From: Dioscorea cayenensis subsp. rotundata
Lineage: Eukaryota > Streptophyta > Magnoliopsida > Dioscoreales > Dioscoreaceae
Direction: 5' to 3'
Assembly (NCBI RefSeq): GCF_009730915.1
Contig: NW_024086795.1
Coordinates: forward strand, 22,707 to 86,706
Length of the DNA stretch: 64,000 nucleotides
Below, piece by piece: positions 45,780 through 61,239 of the stretch. A model generated the notes under the pieces. The model saw only the letters and a program-made list of their open reading frames with translations. It was not told the origin of the DNA and did not search any database. Within the stretch, counting starts at the first letter, position 1, and each line of letters starts with the position of its first letter. Both the position numbers and the translations under genes were made by a program.

Positions 45780-48700
45780 AGCGCCGATCTTTGGTTCTGA
45801 GATCACCGGAATCAGCCGGATTTGCAGGAAAGGCACAATGGCTTGTCTGAAATTAGGGTTTCGTTCTAGATCTTCCCAGAAATCGATAAAGGAGGCTGAT
45901 GAGCCGGGTCCAGTTTGGTGGAGAGGCTGGTTCAAGATGAAGAAGAAGAAGACGAAAGGGGAGATAGTGGAGGTGGAGTCAGTCCGGGGTGGCGAGGATC
46001 TCTGGAACGCTGCTGCTGCTGCTGCTGCTGAAGATCATGGCGTTTTCCCGGAGCACCTTGTTATAATGGTCAATGGCCTTGTTGGAAGGTACTGGCTTAA
46101 TATCTTTTTAATTTTATTTTGGTGCATTTTTGTAGTAGTTTTTTTCTTTTCCTGCAAAATTAGGGTTTTTTTTTTTTTTCAAGTATGCTTCAAAGAGGCA
46201 TTTTGGTATAACAATAGTTTGGGACATTTTGCTATTCAAAGAGACATTTTGGGGCATGAGTGTTGTTGAATGGTAATTACTAGCAAAGCACGCATGAATC
46301 AGATGAAGAAATTACTGTTATAGGGAATTCTAAATATTCTTTTCAAGCAATGATTTAGTTCTAGGAAAAAGTCTGAGAACTATGCTGAAAACAAATTTCA
46401 ATCCATTTGTGTAGTCTTTTGAGATTTATCACATTCCATGGATTCTGATGAAATGAATTTGTTGAAGTATGTACCACTTAATATTTGTTGATGGTGAACT
46501 TAGGCTAAGTTTGATAATGTAAATATTGACTTGTAAATTGCCATGTATCCCCTTACATTTTTTGAGTACTTGTTTTCAGTGCAGAGGATTGGAGATTTGC
46601 AGCTGAACAATTTGTAAAGAAAATTCCCACAAAAGTAATTGTTCATCGTAAGTTCTTCTAATCAGAATTGACACTTCCTTAGTGTCTTGAGTGAATTTTT
46701 CTCCTTAAAAAATGTAGAACACTTTCGTTATCAATTTGGTATGGGTGTGTGTATATATATGTATGTATATCTCCATACACAGTTTTGTTCAGGGTAACTC
46801 TTTTAGTGAATGTCCCTGGAAATTATTTAGAGCTGCAGATGCCCTGACCCTTACTATCTCAGACCAAACATTTTTAATCTTGTCTATGCATATATCTATG
46901 TTTCCCTGGTACAGCCTAGGACAGCATTTACTCATTTTTCAACTATCAGTATTGCCCCTGCACAAGCATGCTTATACATGCGCACACGAAACAAACTTAA
47001 GTTTGACTCCTTAAAGTTTACAAGTGTATGTATAGTTTGTTTTTCATAATGGGTGTGTAATTCGAGTTCATTAGGTTAAAAATTTCTTTTACATTTATAT
47101 TAAGAATACATCATTATGTTTCTTACATGGAGCAAGCATAGAAAAATATAGTACATGGACTTATACTTTTTTTTGACCAGGAAGTGCATGTAATTCTTCG
47201 AGATTGACTTTTGATGGTGTTGATCTAATGGGAGAGAGGTTAGCTGATGAGGTAAGCTTGTTAATCAAAATGGTTATGGATTTCTTATTGTTGCCTTTGA
47301 TTTTATCATCTTTTCTTCATCATCCTTATGTATATATATATATATATATATTTGGTGTAGGTAATGTCCGTTGTGAACGACAGAAGAGGCGTTCAGAAAA
47401 TATCATTTGTTGCCCACTCCTTGGGTGGTCTTATAGCAAGATATGCTATAGGAAGACTCTACGAAGCTGGTGGTGTTGGGAACCACTCAGACAAAGGAAA
47501 AGGTCATGAAGGTAGGATAGCCGGATTAGAGCCTATGAACTTTATAACATTTGCCACTCCTCACCTTGGTTCAAAGGGGAATAAGCAGGTAATGTTGATG
47601 TTTGGTTTAATAGAGTTAGGTCCCCATTATTTGATTGTGTGAATATTCTTTGTTTTACATCTCTTAAATGCTATTGTTAGATGATATATACTTCTAAATG
47701 ATTCACAAATTATGATGATTTCCTTTTTTTTTGTTTGGGGTACGGGAACAAATGGCAGCATCTGCAAACTAGCTTCAATGGTTGGCCTATGCTTGGACAT
47801 TATTTTTTCTCATTTTATACATTTTTCTTATCAAATAGCCTCCACACTTGCAGATACTATGAAGTTAATTAGTGAACTAATCTAAAGCTAAAGCCATTCA
47901 GATAACATAACAGAATTATCATCTTCAATTTCTGCCTATCTGTTAAATTATCATGGTTATCTTTATTATTAGATTGATACCTTTGAAAGCTACTATATCC
48001 AGGACTTTAACTAATGCTCTTGTTAGATCTATTTATTGTTTCTTGCTTGAAATTTATTGAAGGGAAAGTTATTGATTAATGAAGATATTAGGACTTCAGG
48101 AAGCACCATTAACTTCATCTAACAGGTGTGTTCGAGGAACCATCAAGAAAATGAATTAATAAATGAGAAACCAATCACCAAGTTTTAAGGACCATGAGCT
48201 CAAATGATTTAAATGAGTTTCTAGTAGCATATCATCTGCATTAAGAAGTTTCGTATATTTAAACAAGTAATTTAGAAACAAATGCCACTATATATATTAA
48301 TAGCAACCTAAGTTTGCAACTTAACACACATTACTTATTTTCTCATTTAAGAATTTGTGAACCATGAAAATTTTGTAAGAATGCACAATGGTAGTGATCA
48401 CTTTTCTGTTCTGCCTGTTTTACAAGTTTATACTTTATGGGTCTTTTTGCTCACCTTCCAGAATCATCTTGTTCGGGATTCTTTCCATGCATAACTAAAA
48501 AAATAGGGTTTGTTTTGTTTGAATCCATGTATATATCATGCTCTCTTTTCTTTTCTTTTTTGTGAGAAGTTTCTTTTCATGACAGGTCATAGTTTATTCC
48601 TGGTTGATACTTTTTGAGCAATACCTCTTGAGAGATGCTAATTCCGTTTAGCCATTTTGTATCAATTATTACAACAACTACCAAATCTAATTTTTCAACC

Positions 48701-50796
48701 TTGTTGTGCTGATGCGGTTCCCTATTTTTTATGCTGGAACCAGCTTCCCTTTCTTTGTGGTGTTCCTTTTCTGGAGCAAAGGGCATCCAAAACTGCACAT
48801 TTTATTGTTGGAAGGACAGGGAAACATCTATTTCTCACAGATGATGATGATGATGATGGGAAGCCTCCACTTCTTCTACGAATGGCTTATGATTGTGATG
48901 ATATAAAATTCATGTCTGAATTTCTTGCTGATATTTTAAATTCATAATTATGAATCTTGAATTATTTGTTATTTGTTTCTTTTGATTTTGATATTTGAAT
49001 GCAGATCCGCTTTAGGTTGTTTCAGGCGTCGTGTTGCCTATGCTAATGCCAATTTTGATCGTATCCTTGTTATCTTTTGCTTGAGTAGTGCAATCTCGAT
49101 TTTGTTGCTTGTCTATTATTATATTTCTTTGACTGACAAAAAAAAGATATTGTTGGATGGAGGACATCCTCAATTCGCCGTCAACATGAATTACCAAAAG
49201 TATCATGCAATTTCATAGCTTAATTTTGTTTGTAAAATGCTTAATTTTCCCCATAAATAATCCTTTTTACCCTTCATTGATTCAGTATCATCTTCTGGTG
49301 AGCGATGAGAGTTATCCACATATTGTTTTTGTGGATAAAGGACAAACTGAGAATGCTCTTATAGAAGAATCATCTGTTGTTGAAACTCAAAATTATGACT
49401 CAGAAGGTCCGTTTTATATTATAACTATATTATTGTTTGGATGATTAATGTATCTTATTGTTCAATGAAGTGTTCAACTCATTCAATAAATGGCAGCAGT
49501 AATACATAACCGTTTGGGTGATGTTTTATCTATAGGACAAAATATAGATGTTGATTTGCTGATGTGTTTCAAGCTTATTAATTATATGTTGCCACAGAGG
49601 CGATGATTAGAGGACTTACTAGAGTTCCTTGGGAGCGGGTGGATGTGAGCTTCCAGAAAAGTAAGCAAAGATATGTTGCACATAATACCATACAGGCAAG
49701 TTCATAAGCGACTTAATCTGCCATGATTTAATATACCAGATTTACAATTATCAGCACTTATTACTTTGCAACCAACTACCTTGACATGCCTGTAAAGAAT
49801 GTATCATGATATATTTAATTAGTTATTTATTTTTACAATTTCATTCCTTGCTAGTTTTTAAGAAGTCTCACTGACATGATTACAAGCTTTTATTATAATA
49901 TGTTTTCTGTAGATGTTTAAATTTGAAAAACAGCATTCCCTGTGAAAAAATATTTATAATTTGTAACATAACAAATGCATGTTAGTTTATTGATGCCTTA
50001 TGTTATTACTTACTCACATGCAATGGTCCATTTCAGGTCAAGCATCCAATGGTCCCTTGGATTCTAGAGGTTTTGATTAAGTACTTTGATGATGTATCTA
50101 TAATAATTGTGCTTGTTGCACTTTGCCTAGGCACAACAAATTCATGGGAGTGATCATGCTATACTCTTTTCTTGGTTTTTGATTGAAGACAGACAAATTT
50201 TATTTGTATTAATTTATTCTTCTTGACTAAGAGACGTTGCCTACTTGTATCATCGTTTGCCATTATTGCTCCAAATCTTCAAGCAGTTGAAAAGCTTATA
50301 CTTTAGGAACTCTTTTCAAGATGATAATAAGACTCTGGGATCCAGGATGTTCATGGCTACCTATCAATCATACTAAAGAATATCCTCTCAATAAGTTGGC
50401 AAACTAATTACTTCAAATTCTGTCTTAATGGATAGGTTATATAATTATATCAAGTGCCCCTATGTTAGTTGAACACTTCTGGTTATCAGTTTCATCCAGT
50501 CATCTCAGACCCCATTAAAAAACGTTCTTTGTTGAGAATTTGACATTAATATCTATGACAACATAAAATGATTGTTATTTTGTATAAATTATAAATATGA
50601 CTTCCTGCTTGTTTCAAATTCTGGCAACTATGTTAGATAACCGCAATTATTTTCTATAGCTTCTTATAAATGCTAGAATTTATAATGTGGTGTGTGTGTG
50701 ATTTTTTTATTTTTATTTTTTCAGGTGAAGAGCTACTGGTTGAATTCCGATGGTGCAGATGTGATCTTTCATATGATTGATAATTTTCTTATTTAG
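45754..50796 (+). CDS. DUF676 lipase-like serine esterase (alpha/beta hydrolase)
   Basis: A putative lipase/esterase of the DUF676 (ZW18-like) family; the substrate is unknown. I rebuilt ten exons: 45754-46088, 46580-46647, 47181-47251, 47361-47588, 48744-48913, 49005-49060, 49147-49199, 49286-49406, 49598-49695, 50725-50796. Phases close throughout, giving 423 aa. Motifs in order: HLVIMVNGLVGS near the exon 1/2 junction (oxyanion loop region), TFDGVDLMGERLADE, then the nucleophile elbow FVAHSLGGLIARYAIG with Ser about 178, FITFATPHLGSKGNKQ, GRTGKHLFLTDDDD, RRVAYANANFD, IVGWRTSSIRRQHELPK, RVPWERVDVSF and YWLNSDGADVIFHMIDNFLI. The N-terminus is basic and Ser-rich and could be a transit peptide. 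Start choice is uncertain (45754 or 45838). Intron 9 has a GC donor and intron 6 a purine-rich acceptor. Confidence 0.9.
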
Positions 50797-52856
50797 TCCC
50801 ATCTACAAGATGCATGCTTTACATGCTAAGAAGGTTAGCTTTATGTCTGTTATTATGCCTGTACCGATCTTCTGTCCAGCTAAGTATGTTAATCAAAGTA
50901 ATGATCTATCATTGTATATTGTCTATCCTTCTTACATGGTGTTAATGGACATAATATCTATCCAAAACTTGTAAATTTGTCTTCATTCCTTGTGAATTTT
51001 GTGAGACTCTTTTCTTCAAGGAAAAAAAAAATGCTTTATTATGAGTTACATGAGAATATGTCAAGTGCTTATGATTTCTGCTTACTCTCTTTGTTAATTG
51101 ATTTTGTTCTTGCTTTTCTTTTCTCTGATTATATAGATTACCCACAGCTTTCAGATATCTTATCTGCAAAAGAATAAAAGATGAACAATCAAAAAGCCGA
51201 GTTAGAGACATGCATTTGTAACTGTAGTATAACTTGCTCGTATACTGCAATGAGGTTACTTCAGAATTTGGTTTCCAATTTTTAGATAGGTTAAGAGGCA
51301 ATTTTTCCAGCAGCCATTGTTGTGTTCCTTTTGTTGTGAGCTGGTTTTATCGTTTTGCTGAATGGCTATCATGTTGGTGAGTACACGTCCATGTGATTAT
51401 CTTTTTTTCCCTGGTCAGGAGTTTGATTAAGAAGGATTGGCAAAACAAATTCAATTCATATAGCAGCATGAGAGTTGAAGATGGTTCTGCTTGATTATGC
51501 TGTGTTTTCCCGGTTGATGTATAGAAGGGCGAAGAACTTTCCAGTAAATACTAATTCTTTATACTTAATCAAAGACATTCACCGTATCTTATTTCAATAC
51601 TTTTCTATTGTCTAGTGTTATTGGGGGCATAGGGTTGTATCGTGGCGTGATTAAATAGCTGTCAGTTTCTTTTAGGTCTGCTGTCAAGCATCTGTAATGC
51701 AGAGTGTTGACTTTATGACAAAACTTTGCGTATGTTTTCCGCAATATCAAATTTTCCTTTAATCTAATTCTGTCATTCTTTCTTCCAAGTTTTCTAAATT
51801 CTTTCATCATAGTTTGAATTGAATTCAATGCAAATGTTTAATCATATGTACAGTGTTATCAGTCAAGTAAGTTATATTCTGACATTTGCTGAATAATCTA
51901 TCATATAGGGTACCTTACCCAAAGTATAATCGTTATAAAAATTTAATCTCAGAAGTTTTTAGTGTTTCATCAAGTGATATCCATGTTCCTTGTCATAACC
52001 CGACATGAATTTTTAGTGGATTGTTACAAAATCATGTGGAACCATAGGTTACTTGAATGCTACAAAATTAGTGAACTCAAACTTTCTCGGCTCATTCTGT
52101 GAATCTCTGATCGGTTGATATTAACTACTTAATATTGACATAATTATGAATTATGTTCAGAATTCTTATCTATTTGCTCAAATTATGGTTTTTATATGCA
52201 GAAAAAATCAACTTAAATATCAGAGTTGTTAATTTCTTGATCAAATACTTATACCAAATAATTACTAGTTTTAATCCTAGGCCACTTCTTGTAACCAAAA
52301 TAGAGAGTGCTTGTGGAGTACTTTGCTAAAGAGAAAAATAACAAATAAATAAATAAGAATGATAAATTACATTCCTGGAGAACTAATTCATGTGAATCAT
52401 CTCAAATTTTTGTATCTTGTGCATATCAATTGCAGAAATGAATATGAATGAATACATAGTTTCATAATCACACAACCAATCATGTGTGGAATCTACAAGA
52501 TTGCTCGAAAGAACATGTTTCTTTGTCCCAAATTTGGTTAGTAGATATGAAATGTGAGGATTGAGAGAAGATCCTCATACTCTTTCTTATTTTTCTGTTG
52601 CTTTCTTCCTTGGTAAATAATGGTTGAATAGGAACTGTTAGACGGGCTCTTGTTTTATTCGGCAATCCAAATATCAGTGTGCACTTAAACAAGTCACTCT
52701 TTGCTATCTACTTCTTGGCCTTTTTGCAATCTTATCTGTCGAATGTTGGCTTCCAGTGTTCTTCAGCAAATTCGATAATCTTCTACAGAACTGATTTTAA
52801 TTCAAATGAGAAAATTAGCATTGAGTACAGCAAAAAACAATTTAAAAAAAGTTGGT
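50797..52856. other. Intergenic between convergent DUF676 and CIPK genes
   Basis: Should hold both 3' UTRs. No further coding region is convincing; the frames at 50942-51301, 51589-51828 and 52480-52692 show no family features. Confidence 0.4.
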
Positions 52857-55039
<2,183 letters not shown>

Positions 55040-55107
55040 TTTTCGAATACCTTTTGCAAATGAGGATGGTTTTTTATTGTCACAATTGAATTGGATCCAT
55101 GAGAAGA

Positions 55108-55150
55108 ATAGAGAGAGAGAGAGAAAGAAGAGAGAGAGAGATAGAGATGG
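55108..55150. repeat. GA-repeat block upstream of the CIPK gene
   Basis: A nearly continuous (GA)n tract on the plus strand, i.e. a CT-rich stretch on the coding strand 70-110 bp before the CIPK ATG, probably in the 5' UTR or core promoter (Y patch). Confidence 0.6.
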
Positions 55151-55199
55151 ATGTAGGACAGGTAGCCGAGGAAGGAAGCATTAGTGAACCGGGAAACGT

Positions 55200-56225
55200 G
55201 ATTTGAATGGCAGGTTAAACAGACCTGTCATTCATTTTTGGTATTTTATGTTTTTTTTTTTTCAATTTGTTTGTTTATGTAAATTGCATTATTACACCAT
55301 TAAAGTATGATTTTCACCAACTTTGTTTTTGTTATTTATTTATTTATTTTGTTTATATTCATCCAAAGCTTGTTTTGGCTGAAAGTGTCTGAAGATGCCG
55401 TTTTTTTATTAATATATATATATATATATATTTATATATGTTTATATGTTCTAAAGTCCTTGACTTTTCCAATAATTTTGGATTATTAATTTTGGATAAA
55501 GCTGATCCACTTTAATAATAAAAAAATGTGGTTTTTTTATGTATATAATATTGGTGCATAAAATTATAAAAATTAGGCAATCTATTCCGTCCATATGAAC
55601 AAATAAATTTCGGTACAAATTTTTATTTAATTAAATATTATATTCACTAATAGACTTAAATAATAAATTTGGGTCACTTTTTTAAGTGGTTTTCAATCAT
55701 AGTTCCGTGATATTTTTAGTTATGATGTAGTTTTCAGTCTCATCTGAATTAGTTTAGAACTCGTATCTTTTAAAAGATGGTATATTTTATCAAAAAACAC
55801 GGAGTTTGGATATGTTTTTAAATTAAAAAAAATTATTTTAATTTTTAAGTAAATAATAATCAAGATATCATTACAAATATTCCCTTATTAAGAGAGTATC
55901 TTTTAAGCTAAAACTCGAACATATAATTTTTTATTGATAAATATTAATAACAAAGATCTTAAATCCTAGATCCACAAATTTCGTTTAATTTATCCTCAAT
56001 AAAAGTAAATTTATCTTCTCAAAAAAACTAAAATCAACTGAAAAATAACAAATAACTTTTTTTTTCCTAATATAATAACGATTAGTAACTGCTAATTTAC
56101 CGATAAGAATCCACGTCAGCATTTAATCTAATCTTGATCCTCGATAAACATAACGGTCCTAATCATGATCGGATGGACGAACAGGATGTATTTGGAGTTT
56201 AGGGTTTATCCATTCTTTTTTCTCA
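55200..56225. other. Intergenic between divergent CIPK and xylose isomerase genes
   Basis: No gene. Shared upstream region of two divergently transcribed genes, AT-rich, with a (TA)n run at about 55411-55438. Confidence 0.4.
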
Positions 56226-56226
56226 C

Positions 56227-56234
56227 TATATATT
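56227..56234 (+). promoter_or_regulatory. TATA box of the xylose isomerase gene
   Basis: TATATATT inside 'tcactatatattgcc'; a 5' UTR intron probably starts at about 56310 ('aact|gtgagt') and ends just before the ATG at 56643. Confidence 0.5.
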
Positions 56235-56642
56235 GCCATATCCTCCCCAACTTTTCTCATAGTTCCTCGTTTTGATCGCTTTATCACACGCTTTGTGACT
56301 TCCCAACTGTGAGTTCATGATCTTTGGTTCATCTTTTTTTTCCTTTTTTCGTAGTTTGAGTTTTTTTTTCACTTTGAAGTTCAGTGATTTTGTGTTTATA
56401 GCTTGTGGATGAGGGCTATAACTATCCTTTTAGTGGGTCCTTGTGTTTGCTTTTTAAGGTTGTTCTTCATGTTTTTGATTGTGATTTAGAAGAAAAGAAG
56501 TAATTTTTAAATTGTTGGGAGTCGAAAGTTTGGTTCTTTTTGCAATTTATATGAAAAAAAGAGATTTTTTTTTATTGTGTCAATGGTTATAGTATTAAGT
56601 TTTATTGTTTTGGTTGCAGGTTTTTGTTGACTGAGTTGCAGG

Positions 56643-59600
56643 ATGAAGACTAAAGGGGCGTATCTGCTCTTAGTGCTTTTGATTGAGTTGGGCCTATTGG
56701 CTTTTGTAAGTCTCCTTTCTTTAGGATTATTCTGATATGAATTGGCCTAGCTTTTTTTTTCCTTTGCATTGTTGTTTTTGGTATTTGTATTTGTATTTTT
56801 GGGTATGTATTCTGTTTCATTAGCTAATCTTCTTTGCTTGTAGGCTTTGGCTGCTGCTCCTCAGACGTGTCCTGCCAATTTGGAGGGAGGATGTTCTGCT
56901 GCTTCTGATGATGATTGGACAGGGGAGTTCTTTCCTGGAATTCCCAAAATTAAGTATGAGGTGAGAGAATTTATATGGTCAATGTTTAGTTTTGGGAATT
57001 TTTTTAGTTCATCAGATTGGTTGCCCATTGAATTAGAATTGTGCCTGTTTGATATTCTTTGTTTGTCTAAGCTGGTTGAGGCTTTTTGAATTTGCTATCA
57101 CTAAAACATGTTTCTTTTTATCAGGGCCCTAACAGCAAGAACCCACTTTCATTCAAATGGTACAATGCTGAGGAAGTAATTCTTGGGAAGAAAATGAAGG
57201 TATAATTTTTCATTCACCGTATGGATTTTTGTTCTAGTGTATATTGTACATATATGTGTTTAACTATGCTCTACATCTTTGCCTCAGGATTGGATGAGAT
57301 TCAGCGTTGCATTTTGGCATACATTTCGGGGAACTGGATCTGACCCATTTGGTGCACCAACAAAGATGTGGCCTTGGGAAGATGGAACAAACTCCTTGGC
57401 TATGGCAAAAAGGAGAAGTAAGATAAAATGTCTAGCTCTTGTTCTCTGTGTAGATCATTGGCATTAATTTTTTTTTCTATCTCATGGATGTAGTGCGGGC
57501 CAATTTCGAGTTCATTAAAAAGCTTGGACTTAATAGGTGGTGTTTTCATGACCGGGATATTGCTCCTGATGGTAAAACTCTAGCGGTGAGTTTTCATCCA
57601 ATGGTTGTTTCAGGACACTAATGTAGATTGATAATCTGTGCTCTTTATAATCATGCAATGCATATTGGTTGAAGGCTGCATCCAAACTTTATAAGTTATC
57701 AAAGGAATGTGGATCAATTATTGTCCTATCAAATCTGTTGATATAACTTGGTTTTTTGGATTACCCAGGAATCTAACGCAAATTTGGATGAAGTGGTGGC
57801 TCTTGCAAAAGAACTTCAGGTAATAATTCTGATATGTTACAAATTAGCAAGAAATTCGTTGATGCATAGCAATTGTTTCTTCCTTTTTTTTTTCTGAAGT
57901 AATAATTTTGGGATGTTTTAGCAGGGAACAGAAATTCGCCCTTTATGGGGTACTGCTCAACTATTTATGCATCCTCGCTACATGCATGGAGCTGCCACCA
58001 GGCAATTTCTTTGGACATGAACTTATTATCTTATTTTTCTCTGGAAAATGTGCTAACTTGATGTGATACCATTATTTGATATTTTCAGCTCTGAGGTTGC
58101 TGTATATGCATATGCTGCAGCTCAAGTTAAGAAAGCCATGGAGGTTGGTGTCCCCGGACTTTGTTGCGCATTTGAGTTTTAGGCCTCTTTGTTTTTTCTT
58201 ACCTGGCACTTCTGGTTAGGTTACACAATATCTTGGAGGGGAGAATTTCGTGTTTTGGGGTGGCAGAGAGGGTTACCAGTCTTTGCTGAACACAGACATG
58301 GAAAAAGAACTTGATCATTTGGTATGGAATAATGTTTTCCTTTTATTTTGACTCTTCTTTTCTGATATTAAAAAGTATAAATATATTTTACCTTCGTTGG
58401 CAATGTCGTTGTTATGTTGTAAATTGGTATGAGTTTGACTTGTAATACTTCTGCTTCCATAGGCAACTTTTTTTCAAGCAGCTGTTGACTATAAGAAGAA
58501 GATTGGTTTTAATGGTATGAATTATGAACTTTTGATTTTTTTTGTTTTTTGGCCCATTATTTTGAAGTTTGACCATAAAGAATTTCAACTTGTTTGTTGC
58601 TGTATCTTGTGCCATCTCGAGGTGCTGTAATTGATGATTGTTCCCTTTCTTCCAGGTACATTGTTGATTGAACCTAAACCTCAAGAGCCTACAAAGCACC
58701 AGTATGCATCTTACCTTGAGTTTCTTGTTTTTGCTTTTGTTTTTTGTTTTAAATAGTACAACATTTGAGATGATTAACAATAATTATGTCTCAGATATGA
58801 CTGGGATGCAGCAACAACAATGTCGTTCCTGCTAAAGTATGGTCTTAAAGGTAATTCCTTCTTATCTTTTCTAAGCTGCTATAGTTCATGTTTGTAGTGA
58901 AACCATGGTCTCAAAGTTCAATTACTTCCTCATTGTTATCCTGCACTTTTCGTTCTTTAGATTTGAGTTTTAAACTTTTTTCACTTATATAACTCTTGGG
59001 ATTTCCATTGAAATTGTGTGTTTCATGGAAGGGAAAAACATGAGTTTTAGATGTGGAACTCTGACACTATTCATTGATGGCATGCTTACCTGTGAAATTT
59101 TCTTTTTTTTATATGCTGGCTTGGCAGCTTTTCGGGCTCCACACTTATATTTGATTTTTTTTTCTTGTACCATCAACCACACATTTCTTTCAGATTACAC
59201 GATAGGCTTGTTATGAAAATAAACTTATTAAATATATCTCTAGTTTCGGGTGCTTTTCAAAATGATGCATCACTAAATTGATTAGCAATATGGATTTATT
59301 TCTTCGAAGACTGTATATTTGCTGTCATTCTCACTGTGACTTCTCATAAATGAGTGCCTTCTGGATTCGGATACCATATATATGTGCATCTATTGATATG
59401 TTTATACAAATACTTTAAAAATCGTTGTTTGACCTGTTTCCTTTGTATGTGTGGTTCTTGTAATATGACAAGGTTTAGGCTTAATTTTTATTTTCGGTTT
59501 TTGTACCTTTAAGCACTGTCTTAAGGCGCATGTCACCATATTTTATTTTAACAACTTCAGAAACAATTGGTTTCAACAAGGTGAACAAGCTGGCCTATTT

Positions 59601-60791
59601 AACTATATTCTTTTCACATTGCAGACGAATTAAAACTAAACATAGAGTGCAACCATGCCACCCTATCTGGTCACAGGTATATACCATTAATATTACGAAT
59701 CAGACATAACTAGACTTGTTTTCGAAACAAAACTCATTTCAATTGTAAAATAATTGCAGTTGTCACCATGAGCTTGAAACTGCAAGAATAAATGGTCTGC
59801 TCGGAAACATTGATGCCAACACTGGTGATCCTCAGACCGGTAATGTTTTTGACTCAGTTTATTATTTTTTCTTTTACTTGTTCAATTACCGGTGTTCTTA
59901 CAAGAATACTCTTTCAATGCAGGTTGGGATACAGACCAGTTCATGACTGACATAAGTGAGGCAACCTTAGTCATGCTAAGTGTTGTCAGAAATGTAAGAA
60001 CTAATCAATCTGAATTAGTGTATTGTGTGCATTAACATAACTTTTCTCATGCGACGATCAATTAATGCTCATGTGTCTGATATATACAGGGAGGACTCGC
60101 GCCCGGTGGGTTCAACTTCGATGCCAAACTGTGAGTTTTTGATACGTTTCTAAATTTATTAAACACGTGAGACTGGTTCAAAGTCTTCATAAAAAAAAAC
60201 ACATCACTGACCTGTCCTCATGCTTGCATTTGTGACGTTAACAGACGAAGGGAGAGCACTGATGTGGAAGACTTATTCCTCGCTCACATTTCCGGGATGG
60301 ACACAATGGCTCGTGGACTTCGCAACGTTGCGAAACTAGTCGAGGTAATTTTTCATAAAACATATGCATAAATAAAATTTTCGGTTATCTCGTAGATTAA
60401 CTCAGTTTGCATGTTATGTGAAAAAAGGATGGTTCTTTGGCTGAGTTGGTTCGGAATCGGTACAAAAGCTTTGACTCTGAGTTAGGTGCTCTCATTGAGG
60501 TATACATGTTCAGCAACCTAATTTGGTACTTGAAATACCGAATTCCATAACGATAAAATTTAACTGTAAACCTGTTCTTCATTACATCAGGCCGGGAAAG
60601 CCGATTTTGAGACACTGGAAAAGAAGGCCATGGAAATGGGAGAACCAACTATTGCCTCCGGAAAGCAGGTAAACTTAGATAATCATGTTTTTTTATTCAA
60701 TTACTTCTTTTCGATTCATTAAACACTAATCATATAATGACTGATCTTGATGCAGGAACTTGCTGAGATGATATTCCAGTCTGCTCTGTAG
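56643..60791 (+). CDS. Xylose isomerase (EC 5.3.1.5), secretory-pathway form
   Basis: Interconverts D-xylose and D-xylulose; plants usually have one copy with a signal peptide. Exons: 56643-56705, 56844-56960, 57125-57199, 57288-57417, 57494-57585, 57769-57819, 57925-58001, 58089-58143, 58220-58321, 58463-58514, 58656-58701, 58795-58850, 59625-59676, 59760-59839, 59923-59993, 60090-60130, 60245-60344, 60428-60499, 60591-60668, 60756-60791; 481 aa with all phases closing. An N-terminal hydrophobic signal is followed by [32 protein letters not shown] (active-site His and Asp), [54 protein letters not shown] (metal-binding Glu), [37 protein letters not shown] and [13 protein letters not shown]. 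Every key region of the family is present. Intron 7 has a GC donor; the acceptor before exon 18 is purine-rich. The ORFs seen within single exons are fragments of this gene. Confidence 0.96.
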
Positions 60792-61207
60792 ATTTAGTGG
60801 TAGTGTTTACATTTTCAAAGAGTTTTTAAGGAGTTTATGTATAGATTTTTGTTTAGAGAAAAAAAAAACCACATCATGTGGATGTGTGAACATATATAGC
60901 ATGGGTTATTAAATAGTTTAAATAAATTTTACTTCAGAGAATCTAATTTATCACTCACATGGTTTTCAGTACTATGAGAACTGGGATATGGATGGTATTA
61001 TTTATATATATATTTGATGATTGTCATGGTGTTTGATGAAGTGCTTTAATATTGAAACCAAAAACCAATAAACTTTATGGTATCATTTATTCCCAAAAAA
61101 CAAAAAGAAAAGGAAACATTGCATCTCATGCTACAAAGATATGTGTGTAAAAATCAAAATATATTCCATTCTATCACTTGTCTTTCTTTTTCATTATCTA
61201 TGCTTTG

Positions 61208-61239
<32 letters not shown>

